A stretch of DNA of 64,000 bases from Clostridia bacterium (GTDB lineage: Bacteria; Bacillota; DTU025): NCBI GenBank assembly GCA_034926675.1, contig JAYFQW010000016.1, positions 1 through 64,000 of the forward strand. Reading direction: 5' to 3'. The notes beneath the pieces are model-generated. The model made no database searches and was not told the DNA's origin. It saw only the letters and a list, made by a program, of their open reading frames with translations. A program made the position numbers and the translations under genes. Positions 1 to 8,766 of this stretch are shown piece after piece. The stretch's first letter is position 1. Each line of letters begins with the position of its first letter.

Positions 1-123
1 GACATGTTGGAGCCGGAGCCCGCCCGGATCCGCTTGACGGCCCGACAGGCCATAGCGCGGACCGTAGTGACCATTACGAAGTATGGAGGGCGTTGCTTAG
101 CAAACCCATTAACAGTGTCTTGA
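1..123 (+). CDS. Possible 3' end of a gene entering from the left edge
   Basis: Frame 1 is open from the window edge to a TGA at 121-123 and would encode about 40 residues, including TARQAIARTVVTITKYGG. I recognise no family. The only support is an open, GC-rich frame with plausible codon use over a short stretch, so it may be chance. The complete gene lies outside the window. Confidence 0.2.
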   Translation, partial: DMLEPEPARIRLTARQAIARTVVTITKYGGRCLANPLTVS

Positions 124-243
124 CAAAGGGGTCCACCTTAATCTGCACCCATGTTCCTACTGCCTGTTTCCCTTGTTTGACTCTTTGCTTCAACTCAGCG
201 GCATTCATTCGCATGCACCTTCCGTTTGTTTGATTCCCCGACA

Positions 244-789
244 TCAGAATGACGGCGGCGTTACCACGCCGATAACTACCGTCTTCTCATCAGACCCATT
301 GGCGATTCTGTGGCCCATGCTCGCGTCAAAGTATACTGAGTCGCCTGCATCCAGGACGCTCAGCACCCCGCTAAGCTCGAACTTGAGCCTCCCTTCCATC
401 ACGTACATGCACTCCTCGCCCCTGTGAGTTAGGGCTGGACCCTCAAAGTCTGACTCGCCGGGTTCTAGTTCGAGGAGCACCGGTTCCATCATGCGGTTAA
501 GGTCTGGAGACAGTAGCTGGTATCTTATCTGTGATCCCTCTTGCCCCAGGAACTTCCGCCGACCCTTCCTCACCACGATGTCGGTGTTCTGATCACCCTC
601 GAAAAACTGCACCAGTGACGTCTCAAGAGCCATGGCGATCTTGCGCAACGTTGCAATAGATGGAGATGTCTTGCCCGTTTCTATCTGGCTCAGAAGGCTT
701 GCAGATAGCCCGGTGATGTTGGCCAACTGCGTTATTGTCATGGCCTTCGATTTCCTCAGCGTCCTGATCTTGTCGCCTATTTCCGTCAT
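244..789 (-). CDS. XRE-family regulator with C-terminal cupin sensor domain
   Basis: A 181-residue protein. Residues 1-65 form a lambda-repressor-like helix-turn-helix (TITQLANITGLSASLLSQIE); residues about 105-178 form a cupin barrel (THRGEECMYVMEG, then DAGDSVYFDASMGHRIANG). The fold is that of the PuuR/SinR-cupin regulators, in which the cupin senses a small ligand, often an amine or amino acid. It starts at an ATG with nothing co-directional immediately downstream in the window, so its target is unknown. A second protein of the same architecture (56277-56819) sits directly upstream of potABCD, which makes a metabolite-responsive repressor likely here too. Domain call is firm; ligand is inference. 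Confidence 0.88.
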   Translation of the reverse strand: MTEIGDKIRTLRKSKAMTITQLANITGLSASLLSQIETGKTSPSIATLRKIAMALETSLVQFFEGDQNTDIVVRKGRRKFLGQEGSQIRYQLLSPDLNRMMEPVLLELEPGESDFEGPALTHRGEECMYVMEGRLKFELSGVLSVLDAGDSVYFDASMGHRIANGSDEKTVVIGVVTPPSF

Positions 790-1108
790 GTTCCGATCAC
801 GTCACCTTTTCAGTATAGGTTAATATTTTGATGTTTCTACAGCTCTAGTGAAATTCCTTCTGCGTCACATCGTTTATTTGTGGTTTGCCTGCATGGCAGG
901 CGGGAGAGTTGCCACTTCGGCTGAATCATGACCGCAGCGCGTCCCTCATCAGGCACAACTTCACATCGAAAATGCTCGGGGAACTCCCCTTTGGATGCGT
1001 ACTGCGATAACATCCGGCCACCTGTTACGATTTCATTCGGTCACCCGGCTCCTCAGCCGTGGATAGTCTGTGGAGAGTGCGATGAGGCTGTCGCTCTTTC
1101 CGCGCGTT

Positions 1109-1523
1109 TCAACTGAGCCACGGCTGAAGAGCCGTGGATAGGGGGCCCTTCCGGTCGAGAGACATGTGCGGCGCCTCATTGAGCGACCTGTATGCATCCT
1201 CGGCCAGCGCACCTAGTTTCTCAGAGACCCAGTACGGATTTCGTACAGGCAACACCGGACACCTGCACGGATTCCGTACTGCGCTGAAGGCAAAACCAGT
1301 GGACGGTCTCTAGAAACCGCGTAATTGCCCCCAACAAGAGCACTGCAGGCCGGATTTTGGACCATGATTCCCGTTTTGTGGTTCGATTTCGGTCCGCCAG
1401 ACCCGATTTTCGGCGAATGAGGCCTAGGGGCGTACGCATTTCGTACTGGTCACATGACAACCCAGTACGAATTCCGTACCGACATCGTACCGGCATGCAT
1501 AAGACTGGCTGTAGGAAGCACGC
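1109..1523. repeat. Long dispersed repeat, copy 1, with four palindromic sites
   Basis: About 415 bp matching 61190-61623 in the same orientation, at roughly 95% identity by eye. It opens with a perfect 8-bp hairpin (CCACGGCT gaag AGCCGTGG, 1118-1137). It then carries four 15-bp imperfect palindromes of form GYACGNATTYCGTAC at 1232-1246, 1265-1279, 1432-1446 and 1465-1479. The two sites within each pair start 33 bp apart and the two pairs start exactly 200 bp apart. The right end is near AAGACTGGCTGTAGGA. No convincing ORF, terminal inverted repeats or transposase lies inside. Possible identities are a non-autonomous mobile element, a protein-binding array or a structured RNA. Confidence 0.88.
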
Positions 1524-2263
1524 CCCACTACGCCCCCCGAGGCGGGCAAACAGGCCATGGCCATCGGCGACATGCACGTATTCCAGTGCCATGCTGCACT
1601 GGTATGCTGGGCGGCGCCGCTGGCAGCCGACGGGATACTCCTGGGTTCGGCAGTGTGTGGGCAGACGATCATGTGGGAGCCTGACGGGGATTTTCTCAAA
1701 GAAGTAATGGCCCTGACGTAATCGGGGTCGCCCTGTCCGAATCCATGGTCATGGCCCCTGTGAAGTCCATATCATCACTGTTCCCCATTGCGCGAAAGCC
1801 GCCGGCCCGGCTCAGCACGTTCAACGCCTGTGATGGATGCACGTGTAGGCGCACGTGTGTGTATGACAATACAGATCCAGAGCCTGTAGTTAGGCCCTCT
1901 TCAAGCATGATCAAGTAGTCCTTGTGGGGCACATAGTTGGGCACGGAGTTGCCCGAACGCGGGGCCTAGCGCCGCCATTGTGCATTCGGCATAGGCATTC
2001 AACTTCTTCGCCTACATCCGATGTAGGTTGTGGCGCCATCCATACCCATTCCGTGGACGCTGTTGTGCGGGCTGTCGCCCGGGCGCAGAATGGTGCCCGG
2101 CAGACCTTCTTGTGCGTGGGAGCACAAGTTGTCTAGCTGGTATTACGTTCTCGCATGCTCTGACGGCAGCCAAGTGCTATCCGAATCAAGGGTGTTCACT
2201 TACAGGATGTTCCAAGCCATAGGAGTATCACCGTCGGTTTGCATCAGAATCCCACGAGAAACG
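1524..2263. other. Intergenic stretch with no recognised gene
   Basis: About 740 bp between the dispersed repeat and the hairpin behind the FAD dehydrogenase. The only frame of note is 1696-1944 on the minus strand (GTG start, 82 codons, containing EEGLTTGSGSVLSYTHV and SDDMDFTGAMTMDSDRA). It reads like a protein fragment but I cannot place it in a family, so I do not call it as a gene. The 790-1108 stretch on the other side of the repeat also shows nothing recognisable. Confidence 0.4.
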
Positions 2264-2291
2264 CTCAACCTCTGAAAACTCAGGGGTTGAG
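2264..2291 (-). terminator. Hairpin downstream of the FAD dehydrogenase
   Basis: CTCAACCTCTGA (2264-2275), an AAAC loop and TCAGGGGTTGAG (2280-2291) form a 12-bp stem with a single non-Watson-Crick position. It lies about 75 bp past the stop of the leftward etf/dehydrogenase operon, so it can end that transcript. There is no clear U-tract on either strand, so it could instead be a 3'-stabilising hairpin. Confidence 0.45.
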
Positions 2292-2365
2292 CGTGCAAGG
2301 GTGCTCAATGTGGAATCCAGCATTGATCGCACGCAACTGCTCAGACTATCCTCGCCCAAGCCATG

Positions 2366-3787
2366 TCAAACGCCTTCTGCCACGATCTTGCCGGGATTGA
2401 GTATGAGGTTGGGATCCAAGGCAGCCTTTATCGACCTGATGACACCCAGGGCAACAGGATCGCCGAACTTCTCGTAATGCTGAAGGCGCTTTGCTCCTAT
2501 GCCGTGTTCGCCTGAGAGGTTGCCTCCACGCCGGTAAGTGGCCTCGTACATCTCCTGCAGGATATGTCGCTTGCACTCGTTCCAACGGGAATCGTCCATG
2601 CCCTGTTTGAGAAGAGTAGCATGGATGTTGCCGTCGCCTGCGTGGCCGAAGCAGGGTATGGTCACACCGTACCTGCCCGCGATTTGAGCTATGTCGGCTA
2701 TGAGCCCAGGTATCTCAGATGTCGGTACGGTGATGTCTTCCATGCAGTATACGGGGCTGACCATTCTGAGTGCTTCAGCCACACACTTGCGTGCCTGCCA
2801 GATCCGTTGAGATGTGGAGAGGTTATCGGCCACATACACCTCCAGCGCCCCATGCTCCATCAGAAGCTTGCCTACGGTCTCGTAATCAGCCTCTACCTGC
2901 TGTTGCGAGTTGGCCTCGAGCTCGATAATGATGTAGGCGCCTGCATCGGCGTGGGGCAACGAAGCATTGAGATACTCAGCCGCCGCCTTGATCGAAAGGC
3001 TGTCCATGAATTCGACGGATGTTGGCACAACGCCGCTGGCAGTCATTATGCGTGGAACTACGTCGATGGCTGTTTGCATGTCATCGAAAGGCGCTAGCAA
3101 GTCCACCTTGAACTTGGATAGGGGCAGTAGCTTGAGCCATATTCTGGTGACAACGCCCAGCGTGCCCTCGGAACCCACGAACAGCTTCACAAGGTCATAT
3201 CCTGTAACGTCCTTGACACACTTGCCGCCAACTGTCATTACGTCACCGCCCGGAAGCACAACCTCCAGCCCATACACGTATCTGCTGGTAACGCCGTAGC
3301 GAACCGCCTTGTTGCCCCCTGCGTTTTCAGCCACATTTCCGCCTATCTGCGAGCTTTCGGCGGAGCAGGGGTCACCAGCGTAGAGCAGGCCCGCCTCTTT
3401 CGCCCTGCGCTGCACCTCGCCTGTGGTCACGCCAGGCTCTACGACTATGAACAGGTTCTGCGTATCGATCTCGATAATTCGATTCATGCGTTCCATAGAC
3501 ATGACTATGCCGCCATGCGTGGGCACGCATCCGGCAGAGAGCCCTGTTCCCGAACCTCTGGGGGTGACAGGGATCATCTCTCGATTGGCCAGCCGAAGTA
3601 TCTGAGCGACCTGCTCGGTGTTCTCCGGTTTGACCACGGCTTCGGGCATGCGGCAGTATTCCGCCTCTGATGTTTCATCGTGGGCGTAAGCAGCCATCTT
3701 GTCGGCTTCAGTAGTAACGCCTACGCTTCCCACGATGGAAATGAGCTCGTCAACTATTCTTTGATCTACCTTGCTGTAGCATGACAC
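2366..3787 (-). CDS. FAD-linked dehydrogenase, GlcD/LctD family
   Basis: A 473-residue FAD-dependent 2-hydroxyacid (lactate or glycolate type) dehydrogenase. Visible features are the N-terminal FAD_binding_4 domain (TPRGSGTGLSAGCVPTHGG; SSQIGGNVAENAGG; GGKCVKDVTGYDLVKLFVG; GSEGTLG) and the C-terminal FAD oxidase domain with the conserved LSGEHGIGAKR near the end. Start is GTG behind GGAGGTAACGCCT. It follows etfB and etfA, which is the gene order of Acetobacterium lctBCD, where the Etf pair lets NAD-linked electron confurcation drive lactate oxidation. I infer the same type of complex. The true substrate (D-lactate, glycolate or another 2-hydroxyacid) cannot be told from sequence. Confidence 0.9.
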   Translation of the reverse strand: MSCYSKVDQRIVDELISIVGSVGVTTEADKMAAYAHDETSEAEYCRMPEAVVKPENTEQVAQILRLANREMIPVTPRGSGTGLSAGCVPTHGGIVMSMERMNRIIEIDTQNLFIVVEPGVTTGEVQRRAKEAGLLYAGDPCSAESSQIGGNVAENAGGNKAVRYGVTSRYVYGLEVVLPGGDVMTVGGKCVKDVTGYDLVKLFVGSEGTLGVVTRIWLKLLPLSKFKVDLLAPFDDMQTAIDVVPRIMTASGVVPTSVEFMDSLSIKAAAEYLNASLPHADAGAYIIIELEANSQQQVEADYETVGKLLMEHGALEVYVADNLSTSQRIWQARKCVAEALRMVSPVYCMEDITVPTSEIPGLIADIAQIAGRYGVTIPCFGHAGDGNIHATLLKQGMDDSRWNECKRHILQEMYEATYRRGGNLSGEHGIGAKRLQHYEKFGDPVALGVIRSIKAALDPNLILNPGKIVAEGV

Positions 3788-3792
3788 AGGCG

Positions 3793-4788
3793 TTACCTCC
3801 CGGTTCTAAGCCGCGACATTATATCAGGAACCACCTCAAGCAAGTCGCCCACTATTCCGAAATCAGCCACCTTGAATATCTGAGCATCCTTGTCCTTGTT
3901 GATGGCTACGATGGTCTCGGCAGTTTGCATACCCGCCAAATGCTGCACTGCACCGGATATGCCTACCGCAATGTAAATCCGGGGCGACACTGTCTTGCCC
4001 GACAGCCCTATCTGATGCGGGTAGCTGGCCCAGCCCAGATCCACGACGTCTCTGGTGGCTCCAACACCAGCGCCCAGCAATTCCGCGAGCTCCTCAATCA
4101 GCCGGAATCCATCTCGGTTCTTCACACCTTTGCCGCCGGCCACGACGATCTCTGCATCCTGTACGTTCACTTCCTGAGTCGTGTCTTTGACCAGTTCGAT
4201 CAGCTTCTCGTCGCCGCGGTCTACGTCACACGCGGGTATGCTCAAGCTCACCACATTGCCGCGGCGCGAGGCGTCGCGCGGCAGGGGCCTCGCCGACTTG
4301 GGGCGAACCGTAGCCATCTGCGGCCTGCATACAGGGGTCTTGATAGTCGCCATGATGTTGCCGCCGATCGCCGGACGCGTCTGTAACAGCAGCTTCTCCT
4401 CGTCGTCGATGTCAAGCTCTGTACAGTCGGCCGTAAGGCCCGTCCAGAGCCTGGCTGCCACTAGCGGCATGACCGTGCGGCCCGTAGTGGTGGCAGCCGC
4501 CACGACCACTTCCGGCCTGACGTGCTCAATCACTCGCTGCAGCGCCCTGGATTGAGGGCCCGGCAGCGACCAGGTCACACCTGGTTCATTAACAACATAA
4601 ACCACATCAGCGCCGCGGAAGATAACCTCCTGCGCTGCGTCGCCAGGGTCACACCCTATCACGACGCAACCCACATCACACCCGAGCTTGTCGGCGAGGC
4701 GACGCGCACGTGCCAGTAGTTCATACGTTGTAGGATGCACAAATCCGCTGCGTTGTTCTGCGAGCACCAATACACTCATTCTCATCAC
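3793..4788 (-). CDS. etfA: Electron transfer flavoprotein alpha subunit
   Basis: About 330 residues. The N-terminal Etf domain is followed by the C-terminal FAD domain with GATRDVVDLGWASYPHQIG, SGKTVSPRIYIAVGISGA and AVQHLAGM, the classic FAD-binding signature. It carries electrons between the adjacent FAD dehydrogenase and a nicotinamide or ferredoxin partner. Unlike A. woodii LctC it has no N-terminal ferredoxin-like [4Fe-4S] domain: the protein begins directly with SVLVLAEQ. The start is ambiguous between GTG 4788, ATG 4785 and ATG 4779; the last has the best spacing from AGGTGA. It overlaps the etfB stop, so the genes are translationally coupled. Confidence 0.93.
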   Translation of the reverse strand: MMRMSVLVLAEQRSGFVHPTTYELLARARRLADKLGCDVGCVVIGCDPGDAAQEVIFRGADVVYVVNEPGVTWSLPGPQSRALQRVIEHVRPEVVVAAATTTGRTVMPLVAARLWTGLTADCTELDIDDEEKLLLQTRPAIGGNIMATIKTPVCRPQMATVRPKSARPLPRDASRRGNVVSLSIPACDVDRGDEKLIELVKDTTQEVNVQDAEIVVAGGKGVKNRDGFRLIEELAELLGAGVGATRDVVDLGWASYPHQIGLSGKTVSPRIYIAVGISGAVQHLAGMQTAETIVAINKDKDAQIFKVADFGIVGDLLEVVPDIMSRLRTGR

Positions 4789-5606
4789 CTACCCAGATCC
4801 AGGCCACGTTGGTTGAGGAACTCAACTAAGGCGTCTGCTGCTTTTCCCGAGTTATCCTGCTGATGAAGCACTGTAGCTCTGGAGAACTTGGGCCTGAACA
4901 CGCTCACTACTCTGGTGGGCGAACCGCCAAGGCCAAGACGGTCTCTCGAAAGGCCCAGCTCATCAGGACCGAGCACTGGTATCTGGGCGTTCCTGGCCGC
5001 CAGCTTGCCTGTAAGCGTTGGGAAACCAGGCTGGTTCACGTCTTTGACCACGGTGAGCACAGCCGGAAGGGTTAGCCTTACCCTCTCGAATCCGTCCTCC
5101 ACAATGCGTTCGACTTTCACAGTTCCGTCGCCGAGTTCAATGCGTCGGACGTACGTGCACACAGGCGTATTGAGCAGGGAGGCAACCATCGAGCCAACCT
5201 GCCCGGTTTCTCCATCGGTAGCCCTCTCACCGCAAAGAACTAGATCGTCGGGGTTCATCTCGCCGCCTGCCAGATGCCTGATCCCAGCGGCAAGAGTTGC
5301 TGCGGTGGCCATGGTGTCGGATCCTGCAAACGACCTATCGCTGAGCAACACCGCCTCATCGGCGCCCATGGCCACAGCCTCGCGCAGGGCGGCCATGGCA
5401 GGGCGAGGCCCCATGCTGAGCGCTACAACCCTAGTTCCAGGGACCTGCCGACGCAGGCTCAGGGCCGCTTCAAGAGCGTTCTCGTCCAGCGGATTGATCA
5501 CGTTCTCGTTCTCAGTTCGAATCATGGTTCCGGTCTGCTCGTCCATCTTCACATTAGCCGTGCCCGGAACCTGCTTGATAAGCACAAACAGCCTCATTCC
5601 ACACAT
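4785..5606 (-). CDS. etfB: Electron transfer flavoprotein beta subunit
   Basis: A 273-residue EtfB, somewhat longer than the roughly 255 usual for the family. It opens with the family N-terminus RLFVLIKQVPGT. It carries NPLDENALEAAL, VALSMGPRPAMAALREA, and LVLCGERATDGETGQVG in the nucleotide-binding region. It is first in the etfB-etfA-dehydrogenase operon; its stop overlaps the etfA start. ATG 5606 and ATG 5597 are both possible starts. About 60 bp upstream lies a truncated sugar-kinase gene, so the operon boundary looks like a deletion scar rather than a designed junction. Confidence 0.93.
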   Translation of the reverse strand: MCGMRLFVLIKQVPGTANVKMDEQTGTMIRTENENVINPLDENALEAALSLRRQVPGTRVVALSMGPRPAMAALREAVAMGADEAVLLSDRSFAGSDTMATAATLAAGIRHLAGGEMNPDDLVLCGERATDGETGQVGSMVASLLNTPVCTYVRRIELGDGTVKVERIVEDGFERVRLTLPAVLTVVKDVNQPGFPTLTGKLAARNAQIPVLGPDELGLSRDRLGLGGSPTRVVSVFRPKFSRATVLHQQDNSGKAADALVEFLNQRGLDLGR

Positions 5607-5666
5607 CTGCTCCGTTCATTGCATTGTTCCGTTAGTGTATGCCGCAGTGTTTGCATGAAACCGCCA

Positions 5667-5957
5667 TCAGGCATGCCATGGGCGCGAATCCGGGCCCGGA
5701 ACCCCCGTCATGCCCAGCCACAGGCAGCTCACATCATCAGGCGCGGCCCCCGCCATCTGCAGGGCCTGTTCCACCAGGGCCAGCATCTTGTTGGGGGCTC
5801 CGGGGCCCTCGATCTCGTCCACAATCCTGCCGCAGTCGGGCGCCTCCACGTATGAAATGCATGCCCCTCCAGTGGAACATACGGCACAACGTGTGGACGT
5901 CTGACCGCCGCCTACTCCCACGATCAACCCCACTCGGTCAGCCCTACTCAACTGCAT
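5667..5957 (-). pseudogene. Truncated BadF/BadG-type sugar kinase (MurK/NagK-like), N-terminus only
   Basis: About 96 codons starting at MQLSRADRV and overlapping the DUF624 gene by 14 bp. The sequence GLIVGVGGGQTSTRCAV is the phosphate-1 ATP motif of the BcrAD/BadFG kinase fold (usually DGGGTKT), followed by GGACISYVEAPD and the helix region ending LWLGMTGVPGPDS. Complete members have about 300 residues; the match stops there and none of the other frames continues it. In Clostridium, MurK, a MurNAc/GlcNAc kinase of this family, sits beside murQ. Here it follows murQ and anmK. I infer a deletion that removed the last two thirds and joined the MurNAc operon to the etf operon. Confidence 0.75.
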
Positions 5958-6654
5958 TGGGCTCCTTTCCCTGCTTGCCATGGTCGGGAGCGTTGTCGGG
6001 AGGATCTCGCAGCAGCTCTTCACAGGCAACATTCACGATCAGAGCTGCTATGCCTGCAAACAGTATCAGGAAACCAATGGTCGTGGCCAGCAGAAATGCA
6101 GCGAGAGCTGTTATTTGAAGCCACAGGAGCAGGGAGTAGGCTGTGGATGTGAAGAAGAGTCGAAAAGAGGTTAGCACTGCTTCGCGGAATCTACACCGTG
6201 TAATGGCGAGCACCGAAGGCACATATACCAGCGACATTGAGAAAACAGCCAGCATGTAGGTTTGAACCATGGCAAGGATGAACCTTAGCGTGCCGGGGTC
6301 AGACCTGTAATACCACCAGCTGCTGTAGAGGATGGTGTACACTATGCACCCCATTAGCCCGAGCAAGGCGCCCTGGCCAACCGCTTTGGGCAGTGTAGGC
6401 CAAAACTCCGCATGTAGGGTGCGCTTGCAGCGAATAGCTAGATGAGTGTACCTGGCGGCAGGCACAATACACATGAGTGAGACGAACGTAACGTACGCAC
6501 CTGCAAACGGCATCTTGATCTGGAACACACCAGGCATAATTGGAAGGCCCCATACTGCACTCACGGCCACGCACATGAGCAGGTTCTCATATATGGCCCG
6601 TGCAGCTCGTTTGAGAACCATGCTTACACTGACTACCGGTTGCTTCGACGACAT
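5944..6654 (-). CDS. DUF624/YesL-like membrane protein
   Basis: About 236 residues from ATG 6654 (MSSKQPVV), overlapping the end of anmK by 22 bp. There are about five strongly hydrophobic segments; the N-terminus has ARAIYENLLMCVAVSAVWGLP followed by MPFAGAYVTFVSLMCIV, the arrangement of YesL-type proteins. These commonly sit in ABC sugar-import operons of Gram-positive bacteria; their biochemical role is unknown, with an accessory or regulatory role in carbohydrate uptake suspected. The family assignment rests on topology and context rather than on a decisive motif. Confidence 0.65.
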   Translation of the reverse strand: MSSKQPVVSVSMVLKRAARAIYENLLMCVAVSAVWGLPIMPGVFQIKMPFAGAYVTFVSLMCIVPAARYTHLAIRCKRTLHAEFWPTLPKAVGQGALLGLMGCIVYTILYSSWWYYRSDPGTLRFILAMVQTYMLAVFSMSLVYVPSVLAITRCRFREAVLTSFRLFFTSTAYSLLLWLQITALAAFLLATTIGFLILFAGIAALIVNVACEELLRDPPDNAPDHGKQGKEPNAVE

Positions 6655-7862
6655 GCTTCCACCTCTGATCGCAAGGCTCCCATGAGATCGCATCCCAATC
6701 GGCCCGGGGTTATACAGCCAAGAAGCACTGGCTGAGAGGCTCCGGTGGCCCCAGGCACATTTGCCGCGCGGCCCCGTACCGTTTCATACGCCAGAACAGC
6801 GAAGGCTATAGCTTCCTTGCCATCGCTTGACATTCCATAGTCCTCCGCTCGAACCACTCTGACCGGAGCGATTCCATCGCCTATCATCCTCATCAGGACA
6901 GAGTTCAGGGCGCCGCCGCCGCTCACAATCACCTCATCCAGCCCGCTTCGGGACATGACGAACTCCTTGAGGTGCCACACAATGGCCTGTGCAGTGAAGG
7001 CGGTGGCAGTTGCCACCATGTCTTCATCTGGCACGCCCCGCCCTTTCCACCTGCCCATGAGATCCTGCGTGAACTCTGCTCCGAATTCCTCTCGTCCACT
7101 GGTCTTGGGCGGTTTCCGCAGCACGAACTCGTTCGACATGAGCTCATTGAGGAGTTCCCGGTGGATCCGGCCTCTCTTAGCCATAGCTCCATCTTCATCG
7201 TAGCGCATCTTTCCATCGGTTATGGAGCTGACAATGTAATCGATTATCATGTTGCCCGGGCCGTTATCGAACGCGTAAACATCCTGCAGGCAGCATCCCT
7301 TCGGAAGCACCGTCATGTTGGCGATTCCACCAATGTTCTGCAGAACACGCGTGCGCTCGGGATGCCTGAACATAAGCCAATCGAAATACGGAACTAGCGG
7401 CGCGCCTTCGCCGCCCGCGGCCATGTCGCGGGCACGGAAATTGGATACAGTGGTGATCCCGGTGCGCTGGGCTATTACTGCGGCTTCGCCAATCTGCAAA
7501 GTGGCATGGCTCGCCGGAAGGTGATGAATGGTCTGACCATGGCACCCTACAAGATGAACCTGCTCAGGGCTGAGGCCTGCGGCGCCGATCACCCCGAGCG
7601 TGGCCCTAGCGAACTCCTCCCCTAACACTACGTTCATACGGCATATCTTGTCTACTGTCGAAGTCGACGAAGAAAACAGCTCAAAGACTTCGTCTCGGAG
7701 CTGCGCTTCGTAGGGTGTGGCTACGTAAGCCAGGGTAGTGATTGCCAACCCTTCTGCTTCCGAGCGCTCCTCTATCTGGACAAGGGCCGCATCAATCCCA
7801 TCGGCCGACGTGCCCGACATGAGACCCACAACTCGCACAGGCTCACGCAACTCAGCATTCAC
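6633..7862 (-). CDS. anmK: Anhydro-N-acetylmuramic acid kinase
   Basis: About 409 residues. AnmK opens 1,6-anhydro-MurNAc and phosphorylates it to MurNAc-6-phosphate in the cytoplasm, feeding MurQ. The family motifs are visible: GLMSGTSADGIDAAL at the N-terminus, GCHGQTIHHLP, SNFRARDMAAGGEGAPLVPY, DNGPGNMIID and VSGGGALNSVLM. I place the start at GTG 7862, whose codons overlap the murQ stop (GTGAATGCTGA); an upstream extension has no ribosome-binding site and lies before the conserved N-terminus. The coupling implies coexpression with MurQ. Length is slightly above the roughly 370-390 typical of the family. Confidence 0.95.
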   Translation of the reverse strand: MNAELREPVRVVGLMSGTSADGIDAALVQIEERSEAEGLAITTLAYVATPYEAQLRDEVFELFSSSTSTVDKICRMNVVLGEEFARATLGVIGAAGLSPEQVHLVGCHGQTIHHLPASHATLQIGEAAVIAQRTGITTVSNFRARDMAAGGEGAPLVPYFDWLMFRHPERTRVLQNIGGIANMTVLPKGCCLQDVYAFDNGPGNMIIDYIVSSITDGKMRYDEDGAMAKRGRIHRELLNELMSNEFVLRKPPKTSGREEFGAEFTQDLMGRWKGRGVPDEDMVATATAFTAQAIVWHLKEFVMSRSGLDEVIVSGGGALNSVLMRMIGDGIAPVRVVRAEDYGMSSDGKEAIAFAVLAYETVRGRAANVPGATGASQPVLLGCITPGRLGCDLMGALRSEVEACRRSNR

Positions 7863-8760
7863 CCCCGCTCTTGGTGAACTCCTTCTCAAGCGCAGCACGA
7901 ACGCTACTCCCGGCCCTCGCCAGGCGCACCCTTGCCTCCTCAAGATCCAGGCCGGTTTTGGCCATTATCACGGCGAGTTTGAGGTCGCCATTGGCCTGTT
8001 CAATGTAGCGCGTGGCCGCGTCCTCATCGATATCAGCCGCGATCGATGCGATTTTCTTCACGCGCCTGGTCAGCTTGGCATTGACCGGACGAAGCTCTAT
8101 CATGAGATCCTGATAAATCCGCCCAAGTCTGACCATGGAGGCGGTGCTTATCATGTTGAGCACCATTTTCTGAGCCGTTCCCGCTTTCAGCCTGCTGGAT
8201 CCCATGATCACCTCTGGCCCCACAATGGGTGCTATTGAAACGTCTACCATGTCGCGAATGCTTGACGATGGATTGCAGGTCAATCCAATGATTGACGCCC
8301 CAACCGACTTCGCATAGCCCAGAACACCCATCACGTATCTGGCGCTTCCACTGGCCGATATGCCTACAACAGCGTCATTCGCGTTGATGCCGCGCGCCCT
8401 GGCGTCTTCCATACCCAGCTCGTAATCGTCTTCAGTTCCTTCCTGCGCGCGTTCCACGGCTGAAACTCCTCCAGCCATCAGCACCTGCACTAGATCGGGC
8501 GGAGTGCCGAAAGTTGGCGGGCACTCGGCCGCATCTAGCAGCGCAAGGCGACCACTGGTTCCGGCGCCTGCATAGATCAGTCGTCCTCCCGACTTGAGCG
8601 AGCCAACCACCAGTTCGATGGCTCGGGCCACGTCATCCAACACAAGCTCAACTGCATCTGCCACGAGCTTGTCTTCATCATTCATGATCTGCAGGATGTC
8701 CCTGACGGAAAGAGAGTCAAGTTCACGGGCATTTGGATTTCGACTCTCCGTAATGGTCAC
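7852..8760 (-). CDS. murQ: N-acetylmuramic acid 6-phosphate etherase
   Basis: 302 residues, normal family length. It cleaves the D-lactyl ether of MurNAc-6-P, giving GlcNAc-6-P and D-lactate. The SIS domain shows YAGAGTSGRLALLDAAECPP near residue 65 and GSSRLKAGTAQKMVLNM near residue 195, both hallmarks of MurQ; a helical UBA-like C-terminal region follows. Start is GTG 8760 behind AAAGGACG. D-lactate released here could be a substrate for the neighbouring Etf-linked dehydrogenase, which would link the two operons metabolically; that connection is inference. Confidence 0.96.
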   Translation of the reverse strand: MTITESRNPNARELDSLSVRDILQIMNDEDKLVADAVELVLDDVARAIELVVGSLKSGGRLIYAGAGTSGRLALLDAAECPPTFGTPPDLVQVLMAGGVSAVERAQEGTEDDYELGMEDARARGINANDAVVGISASGSARYVMGVLGYAKSVGASIIGLTCNPSSSIRDMVDVSIAPIVGPEVIMGSSRLKAGTAQKMVLNMISTASMVRLGRIYQDLMIELRPVNAKLTRRVKKIASIAADIDEDAATRYIEQANGDLKLAVIMAKTGLDLEEARVRLARAGSSVRAALEKEFTKSGGEC

Positions 8761-8766
8761 AACCGC

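Noticed and set aside
1221-1699. Open frames within the dispersed repeat that also occur in copy 2
   Set aside because: Shared only because the DNA repeats; start regions and lengths differ between copies, and the conserved part is the palindromes rather than codons.
2564-3097. 177-codon plus-strand frame over the FAD dehydrogenase
   Set aside because: Antisense shadow of a gene with strong family motifs.
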